From assembly GCA_903840435.1 (NCBI GenBank), contig CAIMFV010000010.1:1-64000 (forward strand): a DNA stretch of 64,000 nt. The letters run 5' to 3'. Positions 53,724 to 62,893 of this stretch are shown one piece after another. Under the pieces are notes generated by a model. It was not told the DNA's origin and did no database searches. It saw nothing but the letters and a program-made list of their open reading frames with translations. Each line of letters opens with the position of its first letter. Position 1 is the first letter of the stretch. The position numbers were made by a program, and so were the translations under genes. The DNA comes from an uncultured Caulobacterales bacterium (lineage in GTDB: Bacteria; Pseudomonadota; Alphaproteobacteria; Caulobacterales; Caulobacteraceae).

Positions 53724-55382
53724 ATGACCTCCCCCCCTCTCGGAACGCCAGAGTCCGCAGCGCCCAAACCGGCCGTCGCAGAGCCTGCGCGCCGCAGTGG
53801 AATGATGCGGTCGTCGGCCATCTATTCGGGCCTGACCCTGGTCAGCCGGTTCATGGGTTTTGCGCGCGATCAGGTGATCAGCTATCGCCTCGGCGCCTCG
53901 GCCACCATTGCCGCAGACTGTTACAATACGGCGCTTGCCTTTCCGAACCTGTTTCGCCGCATTTTCGCCGAAGGGGCCTTCGCCACGGCCTTCGTGCCCG
54001 CCTATGCCCGCAGTCTGGCCGCAGACGGCGAAGAGGTGGCCGATATCTTGGCCGCCGACGCCATGGCAACCCTGGCCGCCGCCACCATTGTCATCACAAT
54101 CATCGCCCAACTGGCCATGCCGTGGATGATGTACGGCATCAATCCAGGCTTTGCTCATGACCCAGCCAAGTTCAAATTAGCGGTCAGCCTGACCCAGATC
54201 ACCATGCCCTATTTGCCCTGCATGGCGATCTATGCGCATTTGTCCGGCGTCTTGCAGGCGCGCGGTCGGTTCATTGTCTCAGCCCTCGCCCCTACCCTCC
54301 TCAACCTGATCATGCTGGTGGCGGTTTGGCCGCAGGCTGATGCGGTCCGGGCCGCCTATGCAGCCTCCTTGGCGGTGATCGCGTCGGGCATCGCCCAAGC
54401 GGCGTTGTTGTGGTGGGGCGTGCGAAAATCCGGCGCACGGGTCGATTTTCGCTGGCCGCGCTTAACGCCCGATATTCGCCGTCTGATCGGTCTGGCGGTT
54501 CCGGGCGCCATTGCCGCGAGCGCCACCCAAATCAACATCTTCATCAGCGGCTTCTTGGCCAGCAATACGCAAGGCGGCCGGTCGTGGCTGGCGGTCGCCG
54601 ATCGGCTCTACCAATTGCCGCTCGGTCTGGTCGGCGTTGCCATTGGCGTGGCGCTGTTGCCGCAACTCTCCACCACGGTCCAAAGCGGCGACCGCGAGGG
54701 CGCACAAAGCGCGATGGACGAGGCCATGGCCCTGTCGCTTGCCCTGTGTTTGCCAGCCGCCGCCGCGCTGGTCGCCATGCCCTATTTCCTGATCGACGCT
54801 CTCTTTACGCGCGGCGCATTTTTAGCCGCCGACGCGCGCCATACCGCAGACGCGCTTTTTTGGTACGGCTGGGGAACCCCCGCCTTTGTCTTAAACCGTA
54901 TTCTCAACCAAGCCTTTTTCGCGCGCCAAGATACCAAGAGCCCGATGCGTTACGGCTTGATCAGTGTTGGGATAAATGTGGTGGCAGGCGTCGGCCTCTA
55001 TATGGTCATGGGCGTTGCAGGCATTGCCGCCGCCACCGCCCTGGCGGCCTGGGTGAATGTCGGCCAGATGGTGCGCGCCCTGCACGCCCGCGACCATTAT
55101 CGCCCAACCCCTGACTCTGCCCTGCGCCTCGCACGCATCATCCTGGCCAGCGTGGTGTTGGGTGTCGGGCTTGCGCTAGCCAGCGGTGCGCGCCACCACC
55201 TGCAACACGGCCTGTTGCATCGCAAAGAAATCGCGCTGGCAGTGGTGGTCAGCCTCGGCGGCCTCGCCTATGCCGCCCTGTTGCTCGCTGTGCGGGCCGT
55301 CACCCTGACCGAAATCAAAGACGCCCTCCGCCGCCGACCCAAGGTCGCTTCAGCCTCAGGAGACGCGCCACCGCTCGATTAG
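53724..55382 (+). CDS. murJ: Lipid II flippase MurJ
   Basis: A 552-aa MOP-superfamily membrane protein with about 14 helices that flips lipid II across the inner membrane. SSAIYSGLTLVSRFMGFARDQVISY, FPNLFRRIFAEGAFATAFVPAY (the conserved N-terminal signature), and LAVADRLYQLPLGLVGVAIGVALLP. ATG 53724 has GGCGGA upstream. The C-terminal tail (about 20 residues after ALRRRPKV) is hydrophilic. A shortened copy of its last 88 bases reappears at 55759-55822. Confidence 0.95.
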   Translation: MTSPPLGTPESAAPKPAVAEPARRSGMMRSSAIYSGLTLVSRFMGFARDQVISYRLGASATIAADCYNTALAFPNLFRRIFAEGAFATAFVPAYARSLAADGEEVADILAADAMATLAAATIVITIIAQLAMPWMMYGINPGFAHDPAKFKLAVSLTQITMPYLPCMAIYAHLSGVLQARGRFIVSALAPTLLNLIMLVAVWPQADAVRAAYAASLAVIASGIAQAALLWWGVRKSGARVDFRWPRLTPDIRRLIGLAVPGAIAASATQINIFISGFLASNTQGGRSWLAVADRLYQLPLGLVGVAIGVALLPQLSTTVQSGDREGAQSAMDEAMALSLALCLPAAAALVAMPYFLIDALFTRGAFLAADARHTADALFWYGWGTPAFVLNRILNQAFFARQDTKSPMRYGLISVGINVVAGVGLYMVMGVAGIAAATALAAWVNVGQMVRALHARDHYRPTPDSALRLARIILASVVLGVGLALASGARHHLQHGLLHRKEIALAVVVSLGGLAYAALLLAVRAVTLTEIKDALRRRPKVASASGDAPPLD

Positions 55383-55383
55383 G
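55296..55383 (+). repeat. murJ: Copy 1 of a duplicated murJ 3' end
   Basis: The last 88 bases of murJ, from GCCGTCACCCTGACCGAAAT to GCTCGATTAGG. A diverged copy lacking about 24 internal bases lies at 55759-55822, so the two frame the 111-aa gene. Confidence 0.7.
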
Positions 55384-55414
55384 CAAAATTCTAATATTTA
55401 GGTTTGAATCAGCC

Positions 55415-55750
55415 ATGACATTAATCAGCCGACAGAAAGCCCTGTGCGATAAATATGGGGCTGAATACAGCCCCATATCAAATTATAGCTTCCTTAGCAT
55501 TAGTAAGGGGTTCGACCCTAAGTCTTTTCCGATAAATGGTTTAAGACACTCAGAAATGAAGTCTTCTGGCTGGTTCATATGGTCTGGAGATTATTCTGAT
55601 TCCGATGATTTTTTTGAAACCATCCACGCTCATCACATGAACGATATCTGTGATTCAGTAATAAAATATCTTGCATTAGCACCGGGTTGGCGATTTTTGT
55701 TTGATAATGACTATGAAGACGTTTGGTATGACCCCGACCTGATCCCTTAA
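55415..55750 (+). CDS. Imm33-like immunity or DUF2185-type protein (tentative)
   Basis: A 111-aa acidic, AT-rich gene. The C-terminal segment VIKYLALAPGWRFLFDNDYEDVWYDPDLI has the pattern (YLxLxPGWRFL...YEDVWxD) that I associate with Imm33/DUF2185-type proteins, known as immunity proteins of polymorphic toxin systems. SGWFIWSGDYSDSDDFFE lies in the middle. No toxin gene adjoins it, so it may be an orphan immunity gene. It lies between the two copies of the murJ 3' end, which marks it as acquired. Confidence 0.55.
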   Translation: MTLISRQKALCDKYGAEYSPISNYSFLSISKGFDPKSFPINGLRHSEMKSSGWFIWSGDYSDSDDFFETIHAHHMNDICDSVIKYLALAPGWRFLFDNDYEDVWYDPDLIP

Positions 55751-55758
55751 GCGTCTGC

Positions 55759-55822
55759 GCCGTCAGACTGACCGAAATCAAGGACGCCTCAGCCTCGAGA
55801 GATGCGCCAACGCTCGATTAGG
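55759..55822 (+). repeat. Copy 2 (degenerate) of the murJ 3' end
   Basis: A 64-bp partial copy of the murJ end, from GCCGTCAGACTGACCGAAAT to GCTCGATTAGG, with several substitutions and a deletion of about 24 bp. It is not translated in frame with a gene. Confidence 0.7.
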
Positions 55823-55943
55823 AAGCGGATACGGGTAGACTGAAAGCGCGTTTTTGGCAGTCGAAAGTGTAATAAGCTACGCGCTTTGAGATGATGAAGT
55901 TGGCCACCTCACCCATCCTGGAATTCCATTTCTAAAGGCTATC

Positions 55944-56309
55944 TCAGAAAAACCACCAATTCTTTTGTATTATATAAATCTGATCATCAGTCCAATAGCC
56001 GCATTCCAAGGCCACTTTGAGATCTCGAACAGTAAGTATTTCGCTAAACCCGTGCGGTGCACATTCAGGGTATTTATGAAAATATCTGGCGGTCGGCCTC
56101 CAGGCGCGCCTATATTCTTGCTTGATTTTCTCATTAAAGCTCGAAGGCAATTGAATTTTGATACGCTTTTCAAAATGAGATAATACAATATCGTAGCTTC
56201 CTTCGTCCAGAATTCCAGCTAATAGGTGCTGGTCGCCTGGGCATTTTGCGAGATCATGAGGTCGCAAAATGCTGTAACGACTGAGGAATTCAAATAATCT
56301 CTCGTCCAC
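55944..56309 (-). CDS. Unknown 121-aa protein, AT-rich
   Basis: A frame with GTG 56309 (AGAGGAAG seven bases upstream) as likely start. It reads DERLFEFLSRYSILRPHDLAKCPGDQHLLAGIL...YRRAWRPTARYFHKYPECAPHGF...VRDLKVALECGYWTDDQIY, rich in aromatic residues. I do not recognise it. The frame is open to 56381. Its AT-rich composition matches the neighbouring immunity-like gene, so both probably came in together. It could be a second immunity-type protein. Confidence 0.45.
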   Translation of the reverse strand: MDERLFEFLSRYSILRPHDLAKCPGDQHLLAGILDEGSYDIVLSHFEKRIKIQLPSSFNEKIKQEYRRAWRPTARYFHKYPECAPHGFSEILTVRDLKVALECGYWTDDQIYIIQKNWWFF

Positions 56310-56455
56310 TTGACGACTTCCTCTACACTCAGCTTCCGAGGGAGGTTTGATCCTATGTGAGCAGGCGTGAGGCAAGCGCACGCAACGGTCCGGCTCGACT
56401 AAACCCTACCGATTGGGCCTGTCCAGAGTGGGCGAAAATAGGCTAAGAGCCCGCC

Positions 56456-57493
56456 ATGACCGAAGACACCCTTCCCCCCTATCTTGGACCGCAACGGGTC
56501 TTGTCCGGAATTCAACCTTCCGGCGCGCTGCACCTGGGAAATTATCTCGGGGCGCTGAAAAAGTTTGTCGCCCTGCAGGACCAAGGCCCGCTGCTGTTCG
56601 TCGCCGACCTGCACGCCATTACGGTCTGGCAGGAGCCACAGCAACTGGCCGCCCAGACCCGCGAAATTGCCGCCGCCTATATTGCGTCTGGCCTTGATCC
56701 GATGAAGGCGTCGATCTTTCCGCAGTCGGCGGTGCCCGCCCATGCGGAGCTCGCCTGGATTTTCAACTGCGTCGCCCGGCTGGGCTGGCTGGACCGCATG
56801 ACCCAGTTCAAGGAAAAGTCCGGCGCCCATAAGGAGCGCGCCTCGGTCGGGCTCTATACCTATCCGGTGCTCCAGGCCGCCGATATTCTGATCTATAAGG
56901 CGACCCATGTGCCGGTCGGCGAAGACCAGAAACAGCATCTTGAGCTGACCCGCGACGTCGCGCAGAAATTCAACCACGATTTCGACGCGCCGGGCTTTTT
57001 TCCCCTGCCCGAACCTCTGATCGCGGGTCCGGGCGCCCGCGTCATGAGTTTACGCGATGGTCGGGCAAAAATGTCGAAGTCGGACCCGTCGGACAATAGC
57101 CGCCTCAATCTGATGGATGAGGCCGATGCGATTGTGCAGAAGATAAAAAAGGCCAAGACCGACCCCGAACCCCTGCCCGAAACCCTGGCGGAGCTGAAAG
57201 GTCGACCGGAAGCGGAAAACCTTGTCGGCATCTATGCCGCCCTTGCCGACCAATCCGCCGAGCAGGTCTTGGCGCAATTTGCTGGCAAGGGCTTTGGCAC
57301 CTTCAAGCCCGCCCTGGCCGAGGTGGCGGTGGCGACGCTGGCCCCCATCGGTGTGCGCATGCGCGCCTTGATGGACGATCCGGTTGAAATTGACCGCGTG
57401 CTGAAACAGGGGGCTGAGCGGGCCAACGCCATTGCCGAACCGATCCTAAAAGAGGTCAAGGCCAAGGTTGGCTATTGGTCGGCCCGCTCATGA
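56456..57493 (+). CDS. trpS: Tryptophanyl-tRNA synthetase
   Basis: A 345-aa class I synthetase. Class I signatures are [17 protein letters not shown] (HIGH-type, as HLGN) and [17 protein letters not shown] (KMSKS), with [11 protein letters not shown] between. xthA begins inside its stop codon (ATGA), so the two are one unit. Confidence 0.96.
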   Translation: MTEDTLPPYLGPQRVLSGIQPSGALHLGNYLGALKKFVALQDQGPLLFVADLHAITVWQEPQQLAAQTREIAAAYIASGLDPMKASIFPQSAVPAHAELAWIFNCVARLGWLDRMTQFKEKSGAHKERASVGLYTYPVLQAADILIYKATHVPVGEDQKQHLELTRDVAQKFNHDFDAPGFFPLPEPLIAGPGARVMSLRDGRAKMSKSDPSDNSRLNLMDEADAIVQKIKKAKTDPEPLPETLAELKGRPEAENLVGIYAALADQSAEQVLAQFAGKGFGTFKPALAEVAVATLAPIGVRMRALMDDPVEIDRVLKQGAERANAIAEPILKEVKAKVGYWSARS

Positions 57494-58308
57494 GCTTTGA
57501 TCGCCAAATTCACCTCGCCACCTGGAACATCAACTCGGTGCGCCTGCGCATCGATCAGGTGCGCCAGTTTGTCGAGGAGGCCAAGATTGACGTCTTGTGC
57601 CTGCAAGAGATCAAGTGCCACGAAGGCGAGTTTCCGTCGCAAGCCTTCATCGATATGGGCCTGCCGCATCTGGCCATTTGCGGCCAAAAGGGCTGGCACG
57701 GCGTCGCCATTGCCTCGCGCCACCCGCTGGAGCGGATTGAGGCGCCCGTGGCCTGCCGCGAAGGTCACGCGCGGGTGGTGGCGGTGCGGGTGCTCGGCGT
57801 CGATGTGCATAATTATTATGTCCCGGCAGGCGGCGACGAGCCCGATCCGCAGATCAATCCGAAGTTCGACCACAAGCTCGATTTTCTGCGCAATATGCGC
57901 GCGGCCTATTCAGGCCTCGCGCCGGACGCCCGAATTCTGGTGGTCGGCGATTTGAATATTGCGCCCGGCGAAAATGACGTCTGGAGCCACAGGCAGATGC
58001 TGAAAGTGGTTAGCCATACTCCGGTCGAGGTCGAGGCCTTGCGCGCCGTCGAGGCCGCCGGCGCCTTTGTCGATTTGCCGCGCCGCGCTGTCCCTGAACC
58101 CACCAAGCTCTACAGCTGGTGGAGCTATCGGGCGCAAGATTTCCGTAGCTCGAACCGGGGCCTACGTCTTGATCATATTTGGGCGACACCGTCCCTTGCG
58201 CCGCTGGCCGATGCTGACGGGGCCTGCACGGCCAAGGTGCATGATGCGGTGCGGGGCTGGGAGCGCCCCTCCGACCATGCGCCGGTGTCAGTCATCCTCA
58301 GCCTCTAG
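57490..58308 (+). CDS. xthA: Exodeoxyribonuclease III (AP endonuclease)
   Basis: A 272-aa EEP-fold nuclease for abasic-site repair. [30 protein letters not shown] (metal-binding Glu), [26 protein letters not shown] (D-x-N), [15 protein letters not shown] and the final [11 protein letters not shown] (catalytic D-H) are all present. ATG 57490 overlaps the trpS stop. Its end overlaps the convergent XRE gene by 21 bp. Confidence 0.95.
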   Translation: MSFDRQIHLATWNINSVRLRIDQVRQFVEEAKIDVLCLQEIKCHEGEFPSQAFIDMGLPHLAICGQKGWHGVAIASRHPLERIEAPVACREGHARVVAVRVLGVDVHNYYVPAGGDEPDPQINPKFDHKLDFLRNMRAAYSGLAPDARILVVGDLNIAPGENDVWSHRQMLKVVSHTPVEVEALRAVEAAGAFVDLPRRAVPEPTKLYSWWSYRAQDFRSSNRGLRLDHIWATPSLAPLADADGACTAKVHDAVRGWERPSDHAPVSVILSL

Positions 58309-58752
58309 GTCGAGATCCAGCTCCTCATCGGTTGACACCGCCGCATCCGCTAAGGCGCGGGCCAATTCAAGCACCAAACGCCGACGGCTGCGTGCAATTC
58401 GCGGAAAGAGGGCAGCAAGCTCCAAGCCCTCGGGCGTCATGACCATCTGATAGAGGAAGGCCGCACCTTCAGGTTCTGCCACCTCGCCCGTGCGCGCCGC
58501 GGCCGGGTCGGCCAGGCCGTCAAAGAAAAAGGTCATCGGGGTCTGCAAGGTGCGGGCGATTTCATAAAGCTTGGATGCGCTGACCCGATTGGCGCCGCGC
58601 TCATACTTCTGCACCTGTTGAAAGGTCAAGCCCAAGGTGTCGGCCAGCCGTTCCTGGCTGAGGCCGAGTGCACGGCGCCTTTGCCGAATACGCATACCAA
58701 CATGCAAATCAACAGCTTGGGGGCCGCGTTCCGGCTCGCTCGCTTGGCTCAT
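58288..58752 (-). CDS. XRE-family regulator (154 aa)
   Basis: An N-terminal Cro/CI-type HTH (residues about 18-80, LHVGMRIRQRRRALGLSQERLADTLGLTFQQVQKYERGANRVSASKLYEIARTL) plus an uncharacterised C-terminal part ending in an acidic tail. This is the conserved regulator that stands next to lnt in many Caulobacterales and Rhizobiales. Its target is unknown. It is downstream of lnt on the same strand with 57 bp between. Confidence 0.88.
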   Translation of the reverse strand: MSQASEPERGPQAVDLHVGMRIRQRRRALGLSQERLADTLGLTFQQVQKYERGANRVSASKLYEIARTLQTPMTFFFDGLADPAAARTGEVAEPEGAAFLYQMVMTPEGLELAALFPRIARSRRRLVLELARALADAAVSTDEELDLDLEAEDD

Positions 58753-58809
58753 CTGGGTCTCGTCGCTTCAGATCTTCCCTTTCGGGCGAGGTGATCTTAG
58801 GCGATGGAC

Positions 58810-60468
58810 TTAAGAATCGGCAGGTCGACGCCCTGCGACATTGCGAAGCAAGGCCAGCGCGCGCGGCCCAGGCCAGCCAAAGATCACCGCCAAGAGGGTG
58901 AGGAGGCCATAGGTCAGGTCGCCAAAGCGATCATAGGGCGTGTCCGGTGCGGCAGCGGGAAGAGCGTGCTCAATGACGCCAAACCGGTCTTGGCCGATCT
59001 CAACCACCGGTCGGCCATAGGCGTCGACAATGGCCGAAACGCCGGTCGGTGTCGCCCGGGCGAGCGGCAAGCCCATCTCTATGGCGCGATACCGGGCCAT
59101 ATTATAGTGCTGCAAGGGTCCGCTGGTCGGACCAAACCAGGCGTCATTTGACACATTGACGATCCAGGCCGCCCGTTGGGGATCGGGCCGAACCGCGCCG
59201 GGGAACAGCGCCTCATAACAAATCATCGGGGCCATGGCCGGCCAATTGCCAAGCCTTTGGGTGTGGGAGGGTGGGCCCGCGTCAAAGCCGTCGCCGATGT
59301 GGGCAAGCGACTTGAAGCCGACGCGCTCGGCCAGGTGCGCAAATGGCAGATATTCGCCAAAGGGCACCAGATGGTGCTTGTCATAGATCGCGATGGGAAC
59401 CAGGCCTTGCGGGCGCGCCTCCAAGGCGATGAGGCTGTTGAAATAGGCCTCGCCCTTGGCCGACGGCGCGCTGCGGGCAGCCCCGATGAGAAGGATTTGG
59501 CCGGGTGACAGTGCGCCCGCAATGGCTTTTTCGGTCCAGGCACCGGGGGCCAAATAATCATTGGCAAGGGCTGGGATCGCCGTTTCCGACCAGATGACAA
59601 TGTCAGGATGGGTCGGACGGTCCGGCAGGTCCATGGGTGCGCTGGTCAGGCGGACATGGCGTGCGATGATGTCTTGAAACGTGCTCGCGTCCCATTTGGC
59701 CGCTTGCGCCACATTGGCCTGAACAATGCGAACCAAGGGCGCGCGCAGTTTGGGATCAGGTTTGGGGGCCAGCGCCAGCCGCGCCGAACCAAAGCCCCAA
59801 AGCGACGCAAACACAATCACTGCCAGAAGGGGTGCCAGCCGTCCGGAACGCAGCGAGCGGCGCTCAACCAACAAGACCGGGCTCGCCGCCATGGCCAGCG
59901 TAACAAGACTCAAGCCATAGACGCCAAATAGAGCCGCCGATTGGCTCACCGCACCGCCAGCGCGCCACGCTTCCCCAGGAAGGTCCCAAGGAAAGCCCGT
60001 CAGCACGTGACCCCGCAGCCATTCCGTTGCGCCAAAAACCGCCGCGAAGATCAGGATGCGTCGTGAAGAGCGGGGGGCCATGAGGCGGTAGAGGGTCGCA
60101 GCCGCCCCCCAAAATAGCCCAAGTCCAGCAGCAAGCGCTGCCACAGCAAAGGGCGCCTGCCACCCGTGAATATCAGGCTCGACCATAAAGGCTTGCCAGA
60201 CCCACCAGGTGGCGAGGAGAAAATAAGCCGATCCTGCCAGCCAGCCACGCCAAAAGGCCGAGCGCAGCGGCCGGGCGCCGGGCACTCGGTCTAACAGCCA
60301 AATCAGCACGGCAAAGCCGCTCAAGCCGAGCCACAGGCCCGTGGGCGGCTGAGCCAGGGCCGGACCCACGCCAGCAGCGAGCGCTAAAACCACAGTCAGG
60401 ATCCGCGGATGGGCCCTCGCCTGGGCCGCGGCGGCTTCACGTCCCGATAGACCTCGCGACAGGGTCAT
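58810..60468 (-). CDS. lnt: Apolipoprotein N-acyltransferase
   Basis: A 552-aa inner-membrane enzyme that adds the third acyl chain to lipoproteins. About six to seven N-terminal membrane helices (residues about 20-230), then the nitrilase-like periplasmic domain with the E-K-C triad: Glu in WSETAIPAL, Lys in DKHHLVPFGEYLPF and Cys in PMICYEALFPG. Its start overlaps the corC stop by four bases. Confidence 0.95.
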   Translation of the reverse strand: MTLSRGLSGREAAAAQARAHPRILTVVLALAAGVGPALAQPPTGLWLGLSGFAVLIWLLDRVPGARPLRSAFWRGWLAGSAYFLLATWWVWQAFMVEPDIHGWQAPFAVAALAAGLGLFWGAAATLYRLMAPRSSRRILIFAAVFGATEWLRGHVLTGFPWDLPGEAWRAGGAVSQSAALFGVYGLSLVTLAMAASPVLLVERRSLRSGRLAPLLAVIVFASLWGFGSARLALAPKPDPKLRAPLVRIVQANVAQAAKWDASTFQDIIARHVRLTSAPMDLPDRPTHPDIVIWSETAIPALANDYLAPGAWTEKAIAGALSPGQILLIGAARSAPSAKGEAYFNSLIALEARPQGLVPIAIYDKHHLVPFGEYLPFAHLAERVGFKSLAHIGDGFDAGPPSHTQRLGNWPAMAPMICYEALFPGAVRPDPQRAAWIVNVSNDAWFGPTSGPLQHYNMARYRAIEMGLPLARATPTGVSAIVDAYGRPVVEIGQDRFGVIEHALPAAAPDTPYDRFGDLTYGLLTLLAVIFGWPGPRALALLRNVAGRRPADS

Positions 60469-61418
60469 TCGATATCCGAGGTCGAGGGGCCAGAGGGGGT
60501 ATCGGCGACGGCTGTCGGCGCGATCTTGCGAATGCGCAAGCGGCGAATCCGGCGGGGATCGGCGTCGGTCACCTCGAATTCATATCCTGAAGCATGAGGT
60601 ATCACCTCACCCCTTTGCGGGACACGACCCGCCAAGGTGGCGACCAATCCGGCCACTGTATCGATTTCCTCGTCCGCATCATCGGGCTGCAGGGCGATGC
60701 CCAGTAAGCTCTCCAAATCCTCCAGCGGGGCGCGTGCGTCGGCCTCGATCACACCGCCAGCCCGGGGCTGCAATTGCGGCGCGTCATCTGCGTCATGCTC
60801 GTCGTCAATCTCCCCCACTACGGCTTCGACCAAATCCTCCATGGTCACCAAACCGTCGACGCCGCCAAACTCATCAATCACCAAGGCCAGATGGATGCGG
60901 GCGACGCGCATGCGCAGCAAAAGATCAGCGCAGCGCATAGAGGCCGGGACATAAAGGGCTTCGCGTCGCAACCGATGCAGAACCGGTTGTCGCCAGGGGA
61001 TGGCGGCGGGTGGTGATCCATCCTCCTGCGGCGCGAACAGCCTCACCACGTCCTTGATATGCACAACGCCTAGGGGATCATCCAGGGTTTCACGATAGAC
61101 CGGCATCCGGGTCAGTTCGCTGTCAACAAACCGACCCAAGGCATCAATCAGCGGGGTTGAAATCTCCAAGGCGACAATATCAGCCCGAGGCGTCATCACG
61201 TCGCGGATGCGCAAACTTTGAAAGGCCTCCGCCTGATCGACAAGATCGACCTCGGTTTCGGAGGAATGGGGGTTAGGTCCATGTCCGCTGGCTGGCTGGG
61301 GCGCATGACCGCGCGACCTCAGCCACGGCAGAAACCGCCGCGCGCCCTTGGGCTTTGCCGATGTGGCCGCAGGGTCCGGCGACAGGCGATCCTCGGTCCG
61401 CTCAGGGGGGCTTGTCAT
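60465..61418 (-). CDS. corC: CorC/HlyC-type CBS-domain protein
   Basis: A 317-aa cytosolic protein with two CBS domains (about 85-205, including MTPRADIVALE, the V-Y-R-ETLDDPLGVVHIKDVV stretch and LVIDEFGGVDGLVTMEDLVEA-type signature) and a C-terminal CorC_HlyC transporter-associated domain (about 225-300). The N-terminal 65 residues are hydrophilic and variable. ATG 61418 (AGGA six bases upstream) or 61424. Its role is in Mg/Co homeostasis or membrane stability. Same operon as ybeY and lnt. Confidence 0.88.
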   Translation of the reverse strand: MTSPPERTEDRLSPDPAATSAKPKGARRFLPWLRSRGHAPQPASGHGPNPHSSETEVDLVDQAEAFQSLRIRDVMTPRADIVALEISTPLIDALGRFVDSELTRMPVYRETLDDPLGVVHIKDVVRLFAPQEDGSPPAAIPWRQPVLHRLRREALYVPASMRCADLLLRMRVARIHLALVIDEFGGVDGLVTMEDLVEAVVGEIDDEHDADDAPQLQPRAGGVIEADARAPLEDLESLLGIALQPDDADEEIDTVAGLVATLAGRVPQRGEVIPHASGYEFEVTDADPRRIRRLRIRKIAPTAVADTPSGPSTSDIE

Positions 61419-61442
61419 CGGCATCCTGCCTTGGCGTCGAGC

Positions 61443-61907
61443 TTAAGCATAGGGGTCTGAGATTCCAAGCCGCGCCAGAATGACCCGCTCTAAACCTTCC
61501 ATGACCTCGGCCTCCGCCTCGTCTTGGTGATCATGGCCGATGAGGTGCAGCGCCCCATGGACGATCAAATGGCTGAGGTGGTCGCTGAAAGCCTTGCCGC
61601 TGGCTTGCGCCTCCGCTTGGCAAACATCAAGACCAAGCGCCAGATCGCCCAGATGTGGCCGTGCGGTGGCGGCGGCGGGAAAGGAGAGGACATTGGTCGC
61701 CTTATCCTGGCCGCGAAACCGATGGTTCAAGGCTTTCAAGGCGGCATCGTCGGTGAGGAGGATGCTGATCTCGCCCGATTGATCCGCCAGCGCCGCTGTT
61801 GCTGCGCGGGTGACTAAGGCCTCAAGCGCGGGATCAAGGTCTAGCCAGCGAGGGTCGGCGACCTCGACCTCGACCTCAAGGCGTGAGGGTGGGGCTAGTC
61901 TGGTCAC
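61443..61907 (-). CDS. ybeY: Endoribonuclease YbeY
   Basis: A 154-aa zinc RNase for 16S rRNA maturation and ribosome quality control. The metal site HLIVHGALHLIGHDH (H-x3-H-x5-H) is intact, with RFRGQDKATNVLSFP before it. GTG 61907 overlaps the phoH stop by four bases. Confidence 0.95.
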   Translation of the reverse strand: MTRLAPPSRLEVEVEVADPRWLDLDPALEALVTRAATAALADQSGEISILLTDDAALKALNHRFRGQDKATNVLSFPAAATARPHLGDLALGLDVCQAEAQASGKAFSDHLSHLIVHGALHLIGHDHQDEAEAEVMEGLERVILARLGISDPYA

Positions 61908-62893
61908 GTTCGTGCCTCGGCCTCGGCCTCATAGGCCCGAACAATCCGCTCAACCAAGGGATGGCGCACCACGTCGGAACTGACAAACCGTCTGACGGCG
62001 ACGCCTTCGACGTCTGCCAAGAGTCCGACGGCGTGGGAGAGGCCGGAATCGCGCAGGTTCGGCAAATCGATCTGACTGGGGTCGCCAGTGACCGCCATGC
62101 GCGCGCCGTCGCCAAGCCGCGTCAGCACCATCTTCATTTGCAGCCGCGTGGCGTTCTGGGCCTCGTCGACAATAATATAGGCGTGGCTCAAGGTTCGACC
62201 GCGCAAAAATGCAATTGGCGCCACCTCGATTTCACCCTTGTCCCGCCGACGCTCCAGCGCATCCCGACCCATAAGATCGGACAGGGCCTCCCAGATCGGG
62301 GCCAAATAGGGATCAACCTTGTCTTTCAGGTCGCCGGGCAGAAATCCGAGGCGCTCTCCGGCCTCGACGGCGGGTCGGGTGACGATCAAGCGCTCAATCG
62401 CGCCCTTGGCGAGCAAGGATACGCCATGGGCGACCGCCAGAAAGGTCTTTCCGGTACCGGCTGGGCCGACACCAAAAACCAGGTCATAGGTGCTAAGCGC
62501 CTCTAGATACCGGGCTTGGGCCTCGGTCTTCGGCGCAACCAGCCCTTTGCGGCCCACCGGCATGGCCGGACGCACCCCGGTCACCGCGCCGATCCTTGCC
62601 TCCGAAACGGCCGCGCGCACGTCGCTTTCACCCACCAAGAGCCCCGTGGCGACCCGTTCGGCCAGTCTGTCGACAGCGCGCCGGGCACTGGCGCGCGCCG
62701 GAGCATCGCCACGCACCCGCACACCGCCGCCCGGGGTTTCCACCAGCACATTCAAGCCGTCTTCAATCAAGGCGGCGTGGCGTCCACTGGGTCCGGCCAC
62801 CGCACGGCATTGGGCATCATCCAACGGAATAAAGTCTTCGCCTCCGCGCGCGCCGCGACCTCCAGGACGGACGAGATCAGCGCCGGTCTTCAT
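61904..62893 (-). CDS. phoH: PhoH-like ATPase
   Basis: A 329-aa P-loop ATPase of the PhoH/PhoL group. A KH-like N-terminal part (about 20-110) is followed by [20 protein letters not shown] (Walker A), [20 protein letters not shown] and [11 protein letters not shown] (Walker B), then [11 protein letters not shown]. It acts with YbeY in RNA metabolism in relatives. Coupled to miaB (4-nt overlap) and ybeY. Confidence 0.94.
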   Translation of the reverse strand: MKTGADLVRPGGRGARGGEDFIPLDDAQCRAVAGPSGRHAALIEDGLNVLVETPGGGVRVRGDAPARASARRAVDRLAERVATGLLVGESDVRAAVSEARIGAVTGVRPAMPVGRKGLVAPKTEAQARYLEALSTYDLVFGVGPAGTGKTFLAVAHGVSLLAKGAIERLIVTRPAVEAGERLGFLPGDLKDKVDPYLAPIWEALSDLMGRDALERRRDKGEIEVAPIAFLRGRTLSHAYIIVDEAQNATRLQMKMVLTRLGDGARMAVTGDPSQIDLPNLRDSGLSHAVGLLADVEGVAVRRFVSSDVVRHPLVERIVRAYEAEAEART

